A stretch of 19,939 nt of DNA from an uncultured Collinsella sp. (lineage in GTDB: Bacteria; Actinomycetota; Coriobacteriia; Coriobacteriales; Coriobacteriaceae), in NCBI GenBank assembly GCA_900548365.1, contig URKM01000032.1:1-19939 (forward strand). Reading direction: 5' to 3'. The notes beneath the pieces were generated by a model. The model saw only the letters and a list, made by a program, of their open reading frames with translations, had not been told where the DNA came from and did no database searches. The stretch's first letter is position 1; the number at the start of each line of letters is the position of its first letter. A program made the position numbers and the translations under genes. This document shows, piece by piece, positions 1 through 7,422 of this stretch.

Positions 1-30
1 GGGGCGCCGGATGCGCTGCAGAATTCCTTG

Positions 31-573
31 CTAGAGGCCATGGCGGCCCCCTCGGGGCAGCGCGGCGAGCACCGCGCGCACCAGGACGCCCACGGCCGCG
101 CCGCACAGCACGCCGGCGATGAGCAGGAAGGGCGCGTTGGCCCAGGCGACGGCCGGGGAGAGCAGGGCGGCGACCGTCAGGAGCTGTCCGATGTTGTGCG
201 CGACGCCGCCCAGGACCGATATCGCCACGACCGAGAACGCCTTGCTGCGGGCTGCCGCCGCCATGACAAGCCATGAGACCGCGCCGCCCGCCAGGCTGAA
301 GAGAAACGTCTGGGGGTTGGCGAACAGGATGGTGGAGGCGATCACCTTGAAGAGCATGAGCGCGCCGGCCGGCTTCCATCCGAGCCGGTCGAGCGCGACG
401 AGCACCACGGCGTTGCCGAGGCCGAGCTTGACGCCCGGGACGCCTACGGGGAGCGGCAGCAGCATCTCGAGATAGCCCGCGACGAGCGCCAGCGCGGCCA
501 GCGCGCCATAGAGGGCGGCGCGGCTGCCCGGCGACGAGGGGCGGGGAGGTTGTGGCGCGGTTCGTATCTTCAT
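31..573 (-). CDS. Gx transporter family protein (heptaprenyl diphosphate synthase component I-like)
   Basis: This 180-residue integral membrane protein resembles the Gx transporter family (Pfam Hpre_diP_synt_I). Members look like substrate-binding S components of ECF-type uptake systems and are often annotated as heptaprenyl diphosphate synthase component I. After a short basic proline-rich N-terminus, hydrophobic helices begin near residue 20. The family-like stretch PVGVPGVKLGLGNAVVLVAL follows, then a helix with FANPQTFLFSLAGG and a later GGVAHNIGQLL segment, both typical. The ATG at 573 is chosen because homology begins there and a -10-like TATACT lies just upstream. There is no good Shine-Dalgarno, so the transcript may be leaderless. 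Partner genes would lie off the left edge. The transported substrate cannot be told from sequence. Confidence 0.82.
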   Translation of the reverse strand: MKIRTAPQPPRPSSPGSRAALYGALAALALVAGYLEMLLPLPVGVPGVKLGLGNAVVLVALDRLGWKPAGALMLFKVIASTILFANPQTFLFSLAGGAVSWLVMAAAARSKAFSVVAISVLGGVAHNIGQLLTVAALLSPAVAWANAPFLLIAGVLCGAAVGVLVRAVLAALPRGGRHGL

Positions 574-580
574 GGGGTTT

Positions 581-586
581 AGTATA
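581..586 (-). promoter_or_regulatory. Candidate -10 element (TATACT) for the Gx transporter gene
   Basis: On the minus strand TATACT ends 7 nt before the ATG at 573. Normal -10 to start-site spacing would put transcription initiation at or next to the A of the ATG, giving a leaderless mRNA. No convincing -35 is seen. Confidence 0.4.
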
Positions 587-674
587 GCGAACCCGTTGCG
601 CGTCGACGCCCGGGCGATGGCCCCTTCGAACGGGGGCGGGCCGTCCCGAGGCCTTGCGGGGCGGGCCGGGCGGC

Positions 675-1577
675 CTAGATGATGCTGCAGGTGGTCCAGC
701 CGCCGTCGGCGCGGGGCATATCGAATTCGAAATACCCGCAGGAGAAGGCGTAGCGCTGGGCCTGCGGCGCCTCCCAGCACACGTCCCAGGCGCGATGCGC
801 GTCCGATCCGAAGGTGATGGGGACCTCGGCCCGCGCGAAGCGCTCGAGCAGACCCTGGGTGGGATAGTAGTCGCGGACGGACTTGCGCATGCCCGCGGTC
901 GAAACCTCTACGCGTCGCCCCGTGTCGCGGGCGCATTCGGCCATGCGCTCCCACAGGGGTTCGAGGTCGATCGAGGGCGCGTAGCCGTCGTAGCGGAAGC
1001 GCGCGGCGAGGTCGGGGTGGGCCATCACGTCGAAATCCAGCGGGCTCTCGCAGGCGCGGCACCATGCGTCCACGTAGCGGCGCCATACCTCGTCCGCCCC
1101 GAGCTCCTTCCAGATGTGCAGGTCGTTCGGGTCGTCGATCCAGCCGCTCGCGGTTCCGGGGAGGCCTGCGGGGGCGACGTCCGCGCCTTGGACGGTGCCT
1201 GCGGCGAAACGCGTGTCGCCCGGGTCGCCGAGCCAGTGGACGCTTCCCAGGCGCACGGATGCCCCCTCGGACCAGCGCGCGACGTTTTCCTCGCATCCCG
1301 GATACCAGTCGCATTCAAAGCCGTAGACGAGCTCGAGCCGGGGGGACAGCTCGCTTGCGAGCTGGCGGGCGGCCTCGAAGGCGGCGCGGTGTTCGGGAAG
1401 CCGGTCGAGCGGAACCTGGACCTCGAGGTGCGGGTCCATGCTGGCGGGGAGCGCGAGGTGGTCGGCGACGACCAGGGCGCGGCAATCCAGCTGCGCCGCG
1501 AAGCGAACGGTCTCCTCGAGGGTGGACTCGCCGTCGGAGAAATCGGTATGGGCGTGGCAGTCTACGATGGGCGCCAT
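675..1577 (-). CDS. PHP-domain phosphatase, histidinol-phosphatase (HisK/HisJ) type
   Basis: This 300-residue cytoplasmic enzyme belongs to the PHP metal-dependent phosphoesterases; the closest well-known role is hydrolysis of histidinol phosphate. The metal-binding motifs appear in order: HAH at residues 8-10 followed by DFSDG, DH at 39-40, GFECDW with Glu88, GSVHWL with His114, MAHPDL in the second half, and GSDAH near the C-terminus. All expected ligands therefore look present. The ATG at 1577 is chosen for its strong Shine-Dalgarno (GGAAGGAGG, about 5 nt upstream) and because homology starts at residue 3; longer readings of the frame upstream look non-coding. No other histidine gene is adjacent, so the substrate could be another sugar or amino-alcohol phosphate. 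Confidence 0.85.
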   Translation of the reverse strand: MAPIVDCHAHTDFSDGESTLEETVRFAAQLDCRALVVADHLALPASMDPHLEVQVPLDRLPEHRAAFEAARQLASELSPRLELVYGFECDWYPGCEENVARWSEGASVRLGSVHWLGDPGDTRFAAGTVQGADVAPAGLPGTASGWIDDPNDLHIWKELGADEVWRRYVDAWCRACESPLDFDVMAHPDLAARFRYDGYAPSIDLEPLWERMAECARDTGRRVEVSTAGMRKSVRDYYPTQGLLERFARAEVPITFGSDAHRAWDVCWEAPQAQRYAFSCGYFEFDMPRADGGWTTCSII

Positions 1578-1817
1578 GCGGCCTCCTTCCGCGAGCGATG
1601 GGCAGGTGGTTTGATTGTGGCACGAGCGCCCCCGCTCGGCGTCCGTGATACGAAACGGTAACGTGGGCGGCATCTTTCGCCGTACGGGCAGGCCGGGGCG
1701 CGCATCGGGCCGGGTCGTCGGATGAGGGCGGCGTCCGGACGGCGCGCGGGATGCCGCCGCTCGTCTGCGCCGCACGTCCTCTCGTGCGAAGTCGCGGCGC
1801 GCGACGGCGGGGGCGGG

Positions 1818-1823
1818 TACAAT
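1818..1823 (+). promoter_or_regulatory. Candidate -10 element (TACAAT)
   Basis: TACAAT lies about 43 nt upstream of the GTG start at 1866, so the leader would be about 35 nt. No clear -35 is found at the expected distance, which is common in GC-rich actinobacteria. The rest of 1578-1865 shows no gene that I can support. Confidence 0.4.
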
Positions 1824-1865
1824 CGTGCTCGTTTTGACGAATGCGACCACGATGGGAGACGACCC

Positions 1866-2237
1866 GTGTCCACCATGCAGAAACTGCTCAAGATCACCAG
1901 CCTCGTCATGCTTGCGCTGGGAGGTCTGTTCGTTCCCTTCACCGTTATGAACTTCATCCACGCCGATACCATGCCGGGGGTGCTGATCGCCATCCTCACC
2001 GCGTTGACCGCGCTATTCGACCTGCTGCTCGGTTTTCTGGGCTCGACGGCGGCGAACGTGCCGTCCCGTGTGACCGGGCTGCTCCCCATCGTGGTGATCG
2101 GCCTCATGGTCAACGCCGCCTCGGTGTTCTACATCATGTTCATGCAGGGCCTGTGGGCGCCCACGCTGGTGAACGCCGTGGTCTGCGTGGTCTATTCCTT
2201 CGCGGCGCACAAGGTGAACGCCGAGGTGATGCGCTAG
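1866..2237 (+). CDS. Small hydrophobic membrane protein, unknown function
   Basis: This 123-residue protein is almost entirely membrane-embedded, with about four hydrophobic segments: roughly residues 8-28, 35-57, 65-92 and 95-112. It ends with the short polar tail AAHKVNAEVMR. I do not recognise a family. The GTG at 1866 is preferred because GGGAG sits 7 nt upstream. The ATG three codons later (1875) is the alternative and lies too far from that site. A TACAAT -10 element precedes the gene. It stands alone, with the PHP gene divergent on the left and an ArsC-like gene with its own promoter on the right. The clean hydrophobic periodicity and codon bias support a real gene, but context gives no functional clue. 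Confidence 0.7.
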   Translation: MSTMQKLLKITSLVMLALGGLFVPFTVMNFIHADTMPGVLIAILTALTALFDLLLGFLGSTAANVPSRVTGLLPIVVIGLMVNAASVFYIMFMQGLWAPTLVNAVVCVVYSFAAHKVNAEVMR

Positions 2238-2344
2238 GATCCGAGGGGGCCGCGCTCCCGCATCGCGCTTCGTCTTCGAAATGTCGGGACCGTATGGCGG
2301 TTCGGCATGTTACCCGATGAGACGGGCGCGCCGTCCGCGCATGT

Positions 2345-2350
2345 TAGAAT
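2345..2350 (+). promoter_or_regulatory. Candidate -10 element (TAGAAT)
   Basis: TAGAAT lies 63 nt upstream of the ATG at 2413 in otherwise GC-rich DNA. No -35 of consensus type is visible at 16-18 nt. Confidence 0.4.
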
Positions 2351-2412
2351 CGCACGCAAGGCGGCGGCGCCATCGCGCCGCGCAAGCGTTCCCGTATCGG
2401 AGAGGAGCGGAG

Positions 2413-2772
2413 ATGTCCGTTCTGTTTATCGAATATCCCAAGTGCACGACGTGCAAGCGCGCGAAGAAGTGGCTGGATGAGCACGGTGTCGAGTACAGCG
2501 ACCGCCATATCGTCGAGGAGAACCCGACGGCGGCGGAGCTGAAGTCCTGGGCCGAGCGCTCCGGCCTGCCGCTGCGCCGCTTCTTCAACACGAGCGGCAT
2601 GAAGTACCGCGAGCTGGGAATCAAGGCGAAGCTCGACGCCGGGATGCCCGACGACGAGGCGTTCGACCTGCTCGCGACCGATGGCATGCTGGTGAAGCGC
2701 CCGCTCGTCATCGGGGATGATTTCGTGCTGGTCGGCTTCAAGGAGCCCGCGTGGGAAGAGGCGCTGCTGTAA
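2413..2772 (+). CDS. ArsC/Spx-family thioredoxin-fold protein (YffB/arsenate reductase-like)
   Basis: The protein is 119 residues, the normal length for the ArsC/Spx/YffB family. The N-terminus MSVLFIEYPKCTTCKRAKKWL carries a CTTC redox motif at Cys11 and Cys14 after the first strand of a thioredoxin fold. The middle part (FFNTSGMKYRELGI) and the VKRPLVIGDDFVLVGF segment are typical, including the RP pair that in arsenate reductases places the oxyanion-binding arginine. AGGAG lies about 6 nt before the ATG. A CxxC centre is found in Spx and YffB relatives as well as in ArsC-like enzymes, so arsenate reduction should not be assumed. No ars operon genes are adjacent. A strong terminator follows within 2 nt of the stop. 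Confidence 0.88.
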   Translation: MSVLFIEYPKCTTCKRAKKWLDEHGVEYSDRHIVEENPTAAELKSWAERSGLPLRRFFNTSGMKYRELGIKAKLDAGMPDDEAFDLLATDGMLVKRPLVIGDDFVLVGFKEPAWEEALL

Positions 2773-2773
2773 G

Positions 2774-2824
2774 GCGCCCGCGCGCCCGCGCCCGTCCGCG
2801 AAGGATGGAGCGCGGGCGCTTTTT
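2774..2824 (+). terminator. Rho-independent terminator after the ArsC-like gene
   Basis: GCGCCCGCGC (2774-2783) pairs with GCGCGGGCGC (2810-2819) and is followed by TTTTT (2820-2824). A second GCGCCCGCG copy at 2782-2790 offers an alternative, shorter stem with the same right arm. Confidence 0.75.
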
Positions 2825-2864
2825 GCGTTGAAGAGCGAGTGGAAGAGCGAGCAAGGGGGACGAG

Positions 2865-3683
2865 ATGGACGCGGAAGACCTGCGCGCCCTGGCGGCGCGC
2901 GTCGCCGATGGGGCTCTGACGCCCGATGAATTGGTGGAGCGCGTGCATCTGGACGCGGTGGCCGATCTGGGCTTTGCCAAGATCGACTGCTCCCGCGGGG
3001 CGCGCACGGGCGTGTCCGAAGTCGTGTACGGGGCCGGCAAGACCGCCGAGCAGATCGCCGCCATCGTGGAGGCGCTGCGCGCGCACGGGCAGGAACGCGT
3101 GCTGGTGACGAGGCTCGATGAGCAGAAGGCGCGGCGGCTGCGCGACGCGGGCTGCTCGTTCGCCTATTTCGAAGAGGCCCGCGCGGGCGTCGCCGGCGAG
3201 CTCCCGCAGGATTCCGGCAACGGCGAGATCTTGGTGCTCACCGCGGGCACCAGCGATTCCGTCGTGGCCCATGAGGCGGCGCTCACGGCTCGATTCCTGG
3301 GGAACCGCGTGACCTTGTTGGAGGACGTGGGGGTGGCGGGCATCCACCGGCTGCTCGGGCATGCCGATGCCATCGCCCGCGCCCAGGTGATCATCGCGAT
3401 CGCGGGCATGGAGGGCGCGCTTCCCAGCGTGGTGGGCGGGCTGGCTTCGTGTCCGGTGATCGCGGTGCCCACCAGCGTGGGATACGGGGCGAACCTGGGC
3501 GGTCTCACCGCGCTGCTCGCCATGGTGAACAGCTGCGCGAGCGGAGTGTCGGTGGTGAACGTCGACAACGGATTCGGCGCTGCCTACCAGGCATCGCTCA
3601 TCAACCATCTGCCCGGCCGCGGAGACGCGGGCGATGGAGGGGCGATGGGCTGCTCGGATGCGGCAGGCGAAGGAGGGTGCTAG
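2865..3683 (+). CDS. larB: LarB, pyridinium-3,5-biscarboxylic acid mononucleotide synthase
   Basis: LarB carboxylates and hydrolyses nicotinic acid adenine dinucleotide, the first step in making the nickel-pincer cofactor of lactate racemase. The protein has 272 residues. An N-terminal region includes GFAKIDCSRGARTGVSEVVY (about 35-55). It leads into an AIR-carboxylase-like domain with LTAGTSDSVVAHEA, DVGVAGIHRLL, AGMEGALPSVVGGL and PTSVGYGANLGG. Cys224 in the NSCASGV motif corresponds to the cysteine (Cys221 in Lactobacillus, from memory) that attacks the pyridine ring. GGGGGA lies 5 nt before the ATG. The stop is 2 nt from the larC start, so the two are translationally coupled. The last 20 residues are Gly-rich and divergent. 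No clear promoter follows the terminator at 2824. Confidence 0.93.
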   Translation: MDAEDLRALAARVADGALTPDELVERVHLDAVADLGFAKIDCSRGARTGVSEVVYGAGKTAEQIAAIVEALRAHGQERVLVTRLDEQKARRLRDAGCSFAYFEEARAGVAGELPQDSGNGEILVLTAGTSDSVVAHEAALTARFLGNRVTLLEDVGVAGIHRLLGHADAIARAQVIIAIAGMEGALPSVVGGLASCPVIAVPTSVGYGANLGGLTALLAMVNSCASGVSVVNVDNGFGAAYQASLINHLPGRGDAGDGGAMGCSDAAGEGGC

Positions 3684-3685
3684 AT

Positions 3686-5107
3686 ATGGTTTGGGAAAAC
3701 CAGGCCGTCCGGGACGGTCGGGCGGAGATGCTCTACCTGGATTGCTCCTGCGGCATCGCCGGGGACATGCTGGTGGGCGCGCTGCTCGACCTGGGCGGCG
3801 AGGGTGCGCGGACCGCGCTGCTCGCGGCGCTGGACACGCTCCCCGTCGAGGGCTTCTCCATCCGGATCTCGCGCGCGAGCAAGGCGGGGCTCGATTGCTG
3901 CGATTTCGACGTGGTGCTCGATGCGCTCCACGATGGGCGCGATCACGATATGGAGTTCCTGCACGGCCGCGGCCACGGGTGCGATCGCGACCACTGCCAC
4001 GGATACGAGCGCGGACGCGGACACGAGCACGGCCACGGGCACGAGCACGGCCACGGGCACGAGCACGGCCACGAGGGCGACCACGGCCACGACTGTGGCC
4101 ACGGCCATGCGCACCGCTCGCTCGACGACATCCTGCGCATCCTCGATGCCTCGGCCCTGAGCGACCGCGCGCGGTCGCTCGCCGCCAAGACGTTCGGCAT
4201 CCTGGCGCGCGCGGAGGCGAAGGCGCACGGCGTCGCGTTGGAAGACGTGCACTTCCATGAGGTGGGCGCGGTCGATTCCATCGTCGATATCGCTGCCGCC
4301 GCCGTGCTCGTCGACTATCTGGGCATCGAGCGCGTCTGCGTCCCCGTGCTCGTGGACGGGCATGGCACGATTCGCTGCCAGCACGGCGTCATCCCCGTCC
4401 CCGTTCCCGCGACGGTGAACGTCTGCGCCGCCCATGGGCTGCCGCTCGCTTCGCGCGCCATCGAAGGAGAGCTGGTCACGCCTACCGGGGCGGCGCTCGT
4501 CGCCGCGCTCGAGCCCCGTTTCGAGCTGCCGGGGCGCTACGTGGTCCGCCGCGTGGGCGCGGGCGCGGGGAAGCGCGCCTACGAGGTGCCGTCGCTGGTG
4601 CGCGCGCTGCTCATCGAGGAGGTCCCCGCGCCGGCGCGGAGCGCGTGCGGCGATCGCGTGGCGAAGATCGAATGCGACATCGATGACGCCACGGGGGAGC
4701 ACCTCGCCTATGCCGCCGAGCGCCTGAGGGAGGCGGGGGCGCTCGAGGTCCATTGGCTCCCCATCTTCACGAAGAAAGGGCGCCCGGCCTATCAGCTGCA
4801 GGTCGTGTGCGCGCCCGAGGCGGCTGCCGCCCTCGAGGAGCTGGTGCTGCGCGAGACGACGACCATCGGGCTGCGCCGCCAGCTCATGGAGCGCGTCGTG
4901 CTGCCGCGGTCGATGGAGCGGGTGGACACCGCGTGGGGAGAGATCTCGGTCAAGCGGGTGGAGCTTCCCGACGGCTCGTCGCGCATCGCGCCCGAGTACG
5001 AGGAGGTCGCGGCGGCCGCCAGGTGCGCCGGCGTCTCGTTCGCCGTGGTCGAGCAGGCTGCTCGGGCGGCCTGCGCCGCGAAGGAGGCCGCGTCCGCGCT
5101 ACAATAG
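3686..5107 (+). CDS. larC: LarC, nickel-inserting cyclometallase with a His-rich linker
   Basis: LarC inserts nickel into the pincer precursor (pyridinium-3,5-bisthiocarboxylic acid mononucleotide), using CTP. The protein has 473 residues. The N-terminal motif LYLDCSCGIAGDMLVGALLD is at 16-35. An extremely His-rich segment occupies residues 82-143 (20 His), with HEHGHG repeats from 113. The LarC core follows: DVHFHEVGAVDSIVDI, TPTGAALVAAL, KIECDIDDATGEHLAYAAERL and PIFTKKGRPAYQLQV. The ATG at 3686 has AGGAGGG 8 nt upstream. The internal ATG at 3728 matches the usual family N-terminus but has no usable spacing. In L. plantarum LarC is made by frameshifting between two overlapping ORFs; here it is one uninterrupted frame. 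The LarE step is not encoded nearby. Confidence 0.93.
   Translation: MVWENQAVRDGRAEMLYLDCSCGIAGDMLVGALLDLGGEGARTALLAALDTLPVEGFSIRISRASKAGLDCCDFDVVLDALHDGRDHDMEFLHGRGHGCDRDHCHGYERGRGHEHGHGHEHGHGHEHGHEGDHGHDCGHGHAHRSLDDILRILDASALSDRARSLAAKTFGILARAEAKAHGVALEDVHFHEVGAVDSIVDIAAAAVLVDYLGIERVCVPVLVDGHGTIRCQHGVIPVPVPATVNVCAAHGLPLASRAIEGELVTPTGAALVAALEPRFELPGRYVVRRVGAGAGKRAYEVPSLVRALLIEEVPAPARSACGDRVAKIECDIDDATGEHLAYAAERLREAGALEVHWLPIFTKKGRPAYQLQVVCAPEAAAALEELVLRETTTIGLRRQLMERVVLPRSMERVDTAWGEISVKRVELPDGSSRIAPEYEEVAAAARCAGVSFAVVEQAARAACAAKEAASALQ
4022..4075 (+). repeat. Three tandem 18-bp repeats inside larC
   Basis: The unit CACGAGCACGGCCACGGG occurs at 4022-4039 and 4040-4057, and with one mismatch at 4058-4075. 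Each copy encodes HEHGHG or a close variant. The period is a multiple of three, so gain or loss of units would keep the frame and change the number of histidines. Confidence 0.9.
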
Positions 5108-5130
5108 GCGGACGCGGCCGCGGCGCCGCG

Positions 5131-5161
5131 ATCGAAGGGCAATCGAAGGGCAATCGAAGGG
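5131..5161 (+). repeat. Tandem 11-bp repeats carrying Shine-Dalgarno-like cores
   Basis: ATCGAAGGGCA occurs at 5131-5141 and 5142-5152, with a partial copy at 5153-5161. Each contains GAAGGG. The last copy is placed 6 nt before the ATG at 5168 and probably serves as that gene's ribosome binding site. Confidence 0.85.
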
Positions 5162-5167
5162 ATCACC

Positions 5168-5722
5168 ATGAACGTGCTCATAGCTTCCGACATCCATGGA
5201 TCGGCCTACTGGGCCGGCCGCCTGATGGAGGCCGTCGAGCGGGAGCAGCCGGACAAGGTCGTCTTGCTGGGCGACCTGCTCTACCACGGCCCGCGCAACG
5301 ACCTGCCGCGCGATTACGCTCCGAAGCAGGTGATCGAGCTGCTGAACGCCTATGCGCAGACCGGCCGCCTCATCGCGGTGCGCGGTAACTGCGAGGCGGA
5401 GGTGGACCAGATGGTCCTGAAGTTCCCCTGCATGTCCGATAGCGCCCAGTTCGTCGACGAGACGGGCCGCACGCTCTTCCTCACGCACGGCCATGTGTTC
5501 GGCGCCGGTATGCACAACAGCGTGGACAACGCGCCGATGCTGCCCGCGGGCTCCGCGCTGGTCTACGGCCACACGCATATCAAGGTGAACGAGGAGAGCA
5601 CGCTGCACGACGGGCTGTGGCTGTTCAACCCGGGCAGCGTCTCCATTCCCAAGGACGGGTCGCACAGCTACGGCATCTACCGCGACGGCGCGTTCTCGCA
5701 TGTCGTGATGGAGGAGGAGTAG
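5168..5722 (+). CDS. yfcE: YfcE-type metallophosphodiesterase
   Basis: This 184-residue cytoplasmic calcineurin-like phosphoesterase of the YfcE/MJ0936 class hydrolyses phosphodiesters with two metal ions; the natural substrate of the family is unsettled. The motifs appear in order: SDIHG with Asp8 and His10, LLGDLLYHGPRN, RGNCE, LTHGHVFG and YGHTHI, then FNPGSVSIPKDG, a family hallmark. The start is set by the ATG 6 nt after the third GAAGGG repeat. The gene lies 60 nt downstream of larC with no terminator between, so it may be co-transcribed with larBC. It ends 4 nt before mazG, whose Shine-Dalgarno lies in this gene's last codons. Confidence 0.9.
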   Translation: MNVLIASDIHGSAYWAGRLMEAVEREQPDKVVLLGDLLYHGPRNDLPRDYAPKQVIELLNAYAQTGRLIAVRGNCEAEVDQMVLKFPCMSDSAQFVDETGRTLFLTHGHVFGAGMHNSVDNAPMLPAGSALVYGHTHIKVNEESTLHDGLWLFNPGSVSIPKDGSHSYGIYRDGAFSHVVMEEE

Positions 5723-5726
5723 CGCC

Positions 5727-6614
5727 ATGGCTGAATGGAAGGAGCTGCAGGGCGGTAGCCTTGCGGGCTTGGTACGAGATACCTCGACGCTCGCCGACGC
5801 GCGCGAGGCGATGCAGGGCCTGGTCGAGACCATCTGGCGCTTGCGCCAGCCGGACGGCTGCCCCTGGGACCGCAAGCAGACGCATGCCTCCATCGCGAAG
5901 AACATGATCGAGGAGGCTTACGAGGCGGTCGACTGCATCGAGGAGAACGATACCGAGCACCTGCGCGAGGAGCTGGGCGATGTGTTGATGCAGGTCGTGC
6001 TTCACGCGCAGATCGCCGCCGATGCGGGCGCCTTCACGATGGAGGACATCGCCAACGACATCAACGCCAAGCTCATCCGCCGCCATCCACATGTGTTCGG
6101 CGAGGCCGACGCTGGAAGCGCCGACGAGGTCCTGGCGCTGTGGGATTCGGTGAAGCTGGCCGAGAAGGCCGCGAAGGACGAGCGCGCCGCGGACGCCGGC
6201 GAGCGACCCGAGGGGCTGCTCGAGGGGGTGCCCCGTTCCCTTCCGGCGCTCATGCAGGCGCAGAAGGTGTCGCGCAAGGCGGCGGCTCTGGGGTTCGAAT
6301 GGGAGTCTACGGCAGCCGTCTGGGAGAAGGTCGCCGAGGAGCGCGCCGAATACGAGCGCGAGGAGCCGGGCAGCGCGGAGCGCGAGATGGAGTTCGGCGA
6401 CTTGCTCTTCGCCCTCGTCAACGTGGCGCGCAAGGACGGCATCGACGCGGAGAGCGCGCTGCGCGCGAGCACCGCGAAGTTCCGGTCCCGCTGGGAGGCC
6501 ATGGAGGCCGAGGCCTACGAGCGCGGCGTCGCCCTGGACGGTCTTTCGACCGCCGAGCTCAACGACCTATGGGACCGGGTGAAGGCGGGCGAGGAGATGG
6601 CGGCCGAAGGCTGA
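5727..6614 (+). CDS. mazG: MazG nucleoside triphosphate pyrophosphohydrolase
   Basis: MazG hydrolyses (d)NTPs to monophosphates plus pyrophosphate, acting in nucleotide-pool cleaning and in lowering ppGpp. The protein has 295 residues, slightly longer than the E. coli enzyme. The first domain carries LRQPDGCPWDRKQTH (39-53), the metal-binding EEAYE (62-66) and EELGD (81-85). The IRRHPHVFGE-type linker follows. A second all-alpha domain has AALGFEW, EERAEYE and EFGDLLFALVNVAR. This two-domain layout is standard. The start overlaps the upstream gene's control region: GGAGGAG is formed by the end of the YfcE gene. The gene is convergent with larD, 43 nt away. Confidence 0.93.
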   Translation: MAEWKELQGGSLAGLVRDTSTLADAREAMQGLVETIWRLRQPDGCPWDRKQTHASIAKNMIEEAYEAVDCIEENDTEHLREELGDVLMQVVLHAQIAADAGAFTMEDIANDINAKLIRRHPHVFGEADAGSADEVLALWDSVKLAEKAAKDERAADAGERPEGLLEGVPRSLPALMQAQKVSRKAAALGFEWESTAAVWEKVAEERAEYEREEPGSAEREMEFGDLLFALVNVARKDGIDAESALRASTAKFRSRWEAMEAEAYERGVALDGLSTAELNDLWDRVKAGEEMAAEG

Positions 6615-6615
6615 G

Positions 6616-6645
6616 CCGTCGCGAGGCGGTGCGGCCGCGCGACGG
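6616..6645. terminator. Candidate hairpin between convergent mazG and larD
   Basis: CCGTCGCG (6616-6623) pairs with CGCGACGG (6638-6645) around a GC-rich 14-nt loop. It sits in the 43-nt convergent gap and could stop transcription from both sides, but it has no T-run. Confidence 0.35.
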
Positions 6646-6657
6646 GGGGCGGAGTCG

Positions 6658-7389
6658 TTAGAACGCGATGCCGAGCGCGAACGTGGTGAACGCCGCCGCG
6701 GCGACCGCGCCCACGAAGGGCGCGATACCGGGAACGATCAAGCCGTACATCCAGTTGTTGTGCGTCTTGTGCGCGATGGGGAGCAGCTCGTAGGCGATGC
6801 GGGGGCCGAGGTCGCGCGCCTGGTTCATCGCGAATCCCGTGACGCCGCCCAGGCCCATGCCCACGGCCCACACCAGCAGGCCGACGCCGATGCCGAGCGC
6901 GAGCAGGTTATCGCCCGCCTGCGTCGCGATGCACAGGATGCCCGTGAGGAACACGAAGGTGTCGAATGCCTCGATGAGGAAGTTTCGGACCAGGTTGTAC
7001 GATTCGGGCGTGGGGTTGGTCGAGAAGATGTTGCGGATGGAGACGGCGTCGACCTCGCCTTCGGAAGCCTTGAAGTCATCGGCGTAGATGAGCCATGCCA
7101 GGCAGGCGCCCGCGATGCCGCCGAGCATCTCGGCGATCGAGTACGGAACGAAGTTCGTCCAGGGGATGATGCCGACGAGCGCCTGGCATAGCGCCATCGC
7201 GGGGTTCATGCATACGCCGCCGAAGATGAAGAGGCATACGCTGATGCCGAACGACCAGGTGGTGATGGCGAACATATGGCCGGAATCGCGGTACTTGCTG
7301 CCCTTGAGCGTGATGTCGCAATGGACGCCCACGCCGAAGACGATCATGAGGGCGGTGGCGGCGAATTCGGCGAAAAGATGATTGATCAT
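6658..7389 (-). CDS. larD: LarD/GlpF-type aquaglyceroporin (lactate channel)
   Basis: This 243-residue major intrinsic protein has six membrane segments. By family and position downstream of larA it probably passes lactic acid; glycerol is the alternative. The first selectivity motif NPA is at residues 62-64 (VCMNPAMAL). The second is NQA at 189-191, within GFAMNQARDLGPRIAYELLP. The ARDLGPR context is exactly that of a glycerol facilitator, so the alignment is safe and the Pro-to-Gln change is real. The ATG at 7389 has GAAGGG about 8 nt upstream, and the mature-looking N-terminus MINHLFAEFAATALMIVFG begins the first helix. The gene follows larA after a 137-nt gap containing strong hairpins. 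Confidence 0.85.
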   Translation of the reverse strand: MINHLFAEFAATALMIVFGVGVHCDITLKGSKYRDSGHMFAITTWSFGISVCLFIFGGVCMNPAMALCQALVGIIPWTNFVPYSIAEMLGGIAGACLAWLIYADDFKASEGEVDAVSIRNIFSTNPTPESYNLVRNFLIEAFDTFVFLTGILCIATQAGDNLLALGIGVGLLVWAVGMGLGGVTGFAMNQARDLGPRIAYELLPIAHKTHNNWMYGLIVPGIAPFVGAVAAAAFTTFALGIAF

Positions 7390-7422
7390 GTAAGGGACCC
7401 TTCGGGGAAAGGTTGACAGATT

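Noticed and set aside
574..1314. Upstream extension of the Gx transporter frame on the minus strand
   Set aside because: The extension is Arg/Pro-rich shadow sequence overlapping the PHP gene. The family N-terminus and -10 element support the ATG at 573.
2413..2772. Dedicated arsenate reductase of an ars operon
   Set aside because: No arsR, arsB or acr3 is nearby, and the CTTC centre also fits Spx/YffB proteins of other function.
3449..3685. Earlier larC start overlapping larB
   Set aside because: The extra 79 codons are out-of-frame shadow of larB; the strong Shine-Dalgarno is at 3671-3677.
3680..4753. Long minus-strand open frame opposite larC
   Set aside because: It is a GC-rich antisense shadow; the plus strand encodes an unmistakable LarC.
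3686..5107. Programmed frameshift in larC as in L. plantarum
   Set aside because: The frame is continuous from the N-terminal motif to the C-terminal domain, so no shift is needed.
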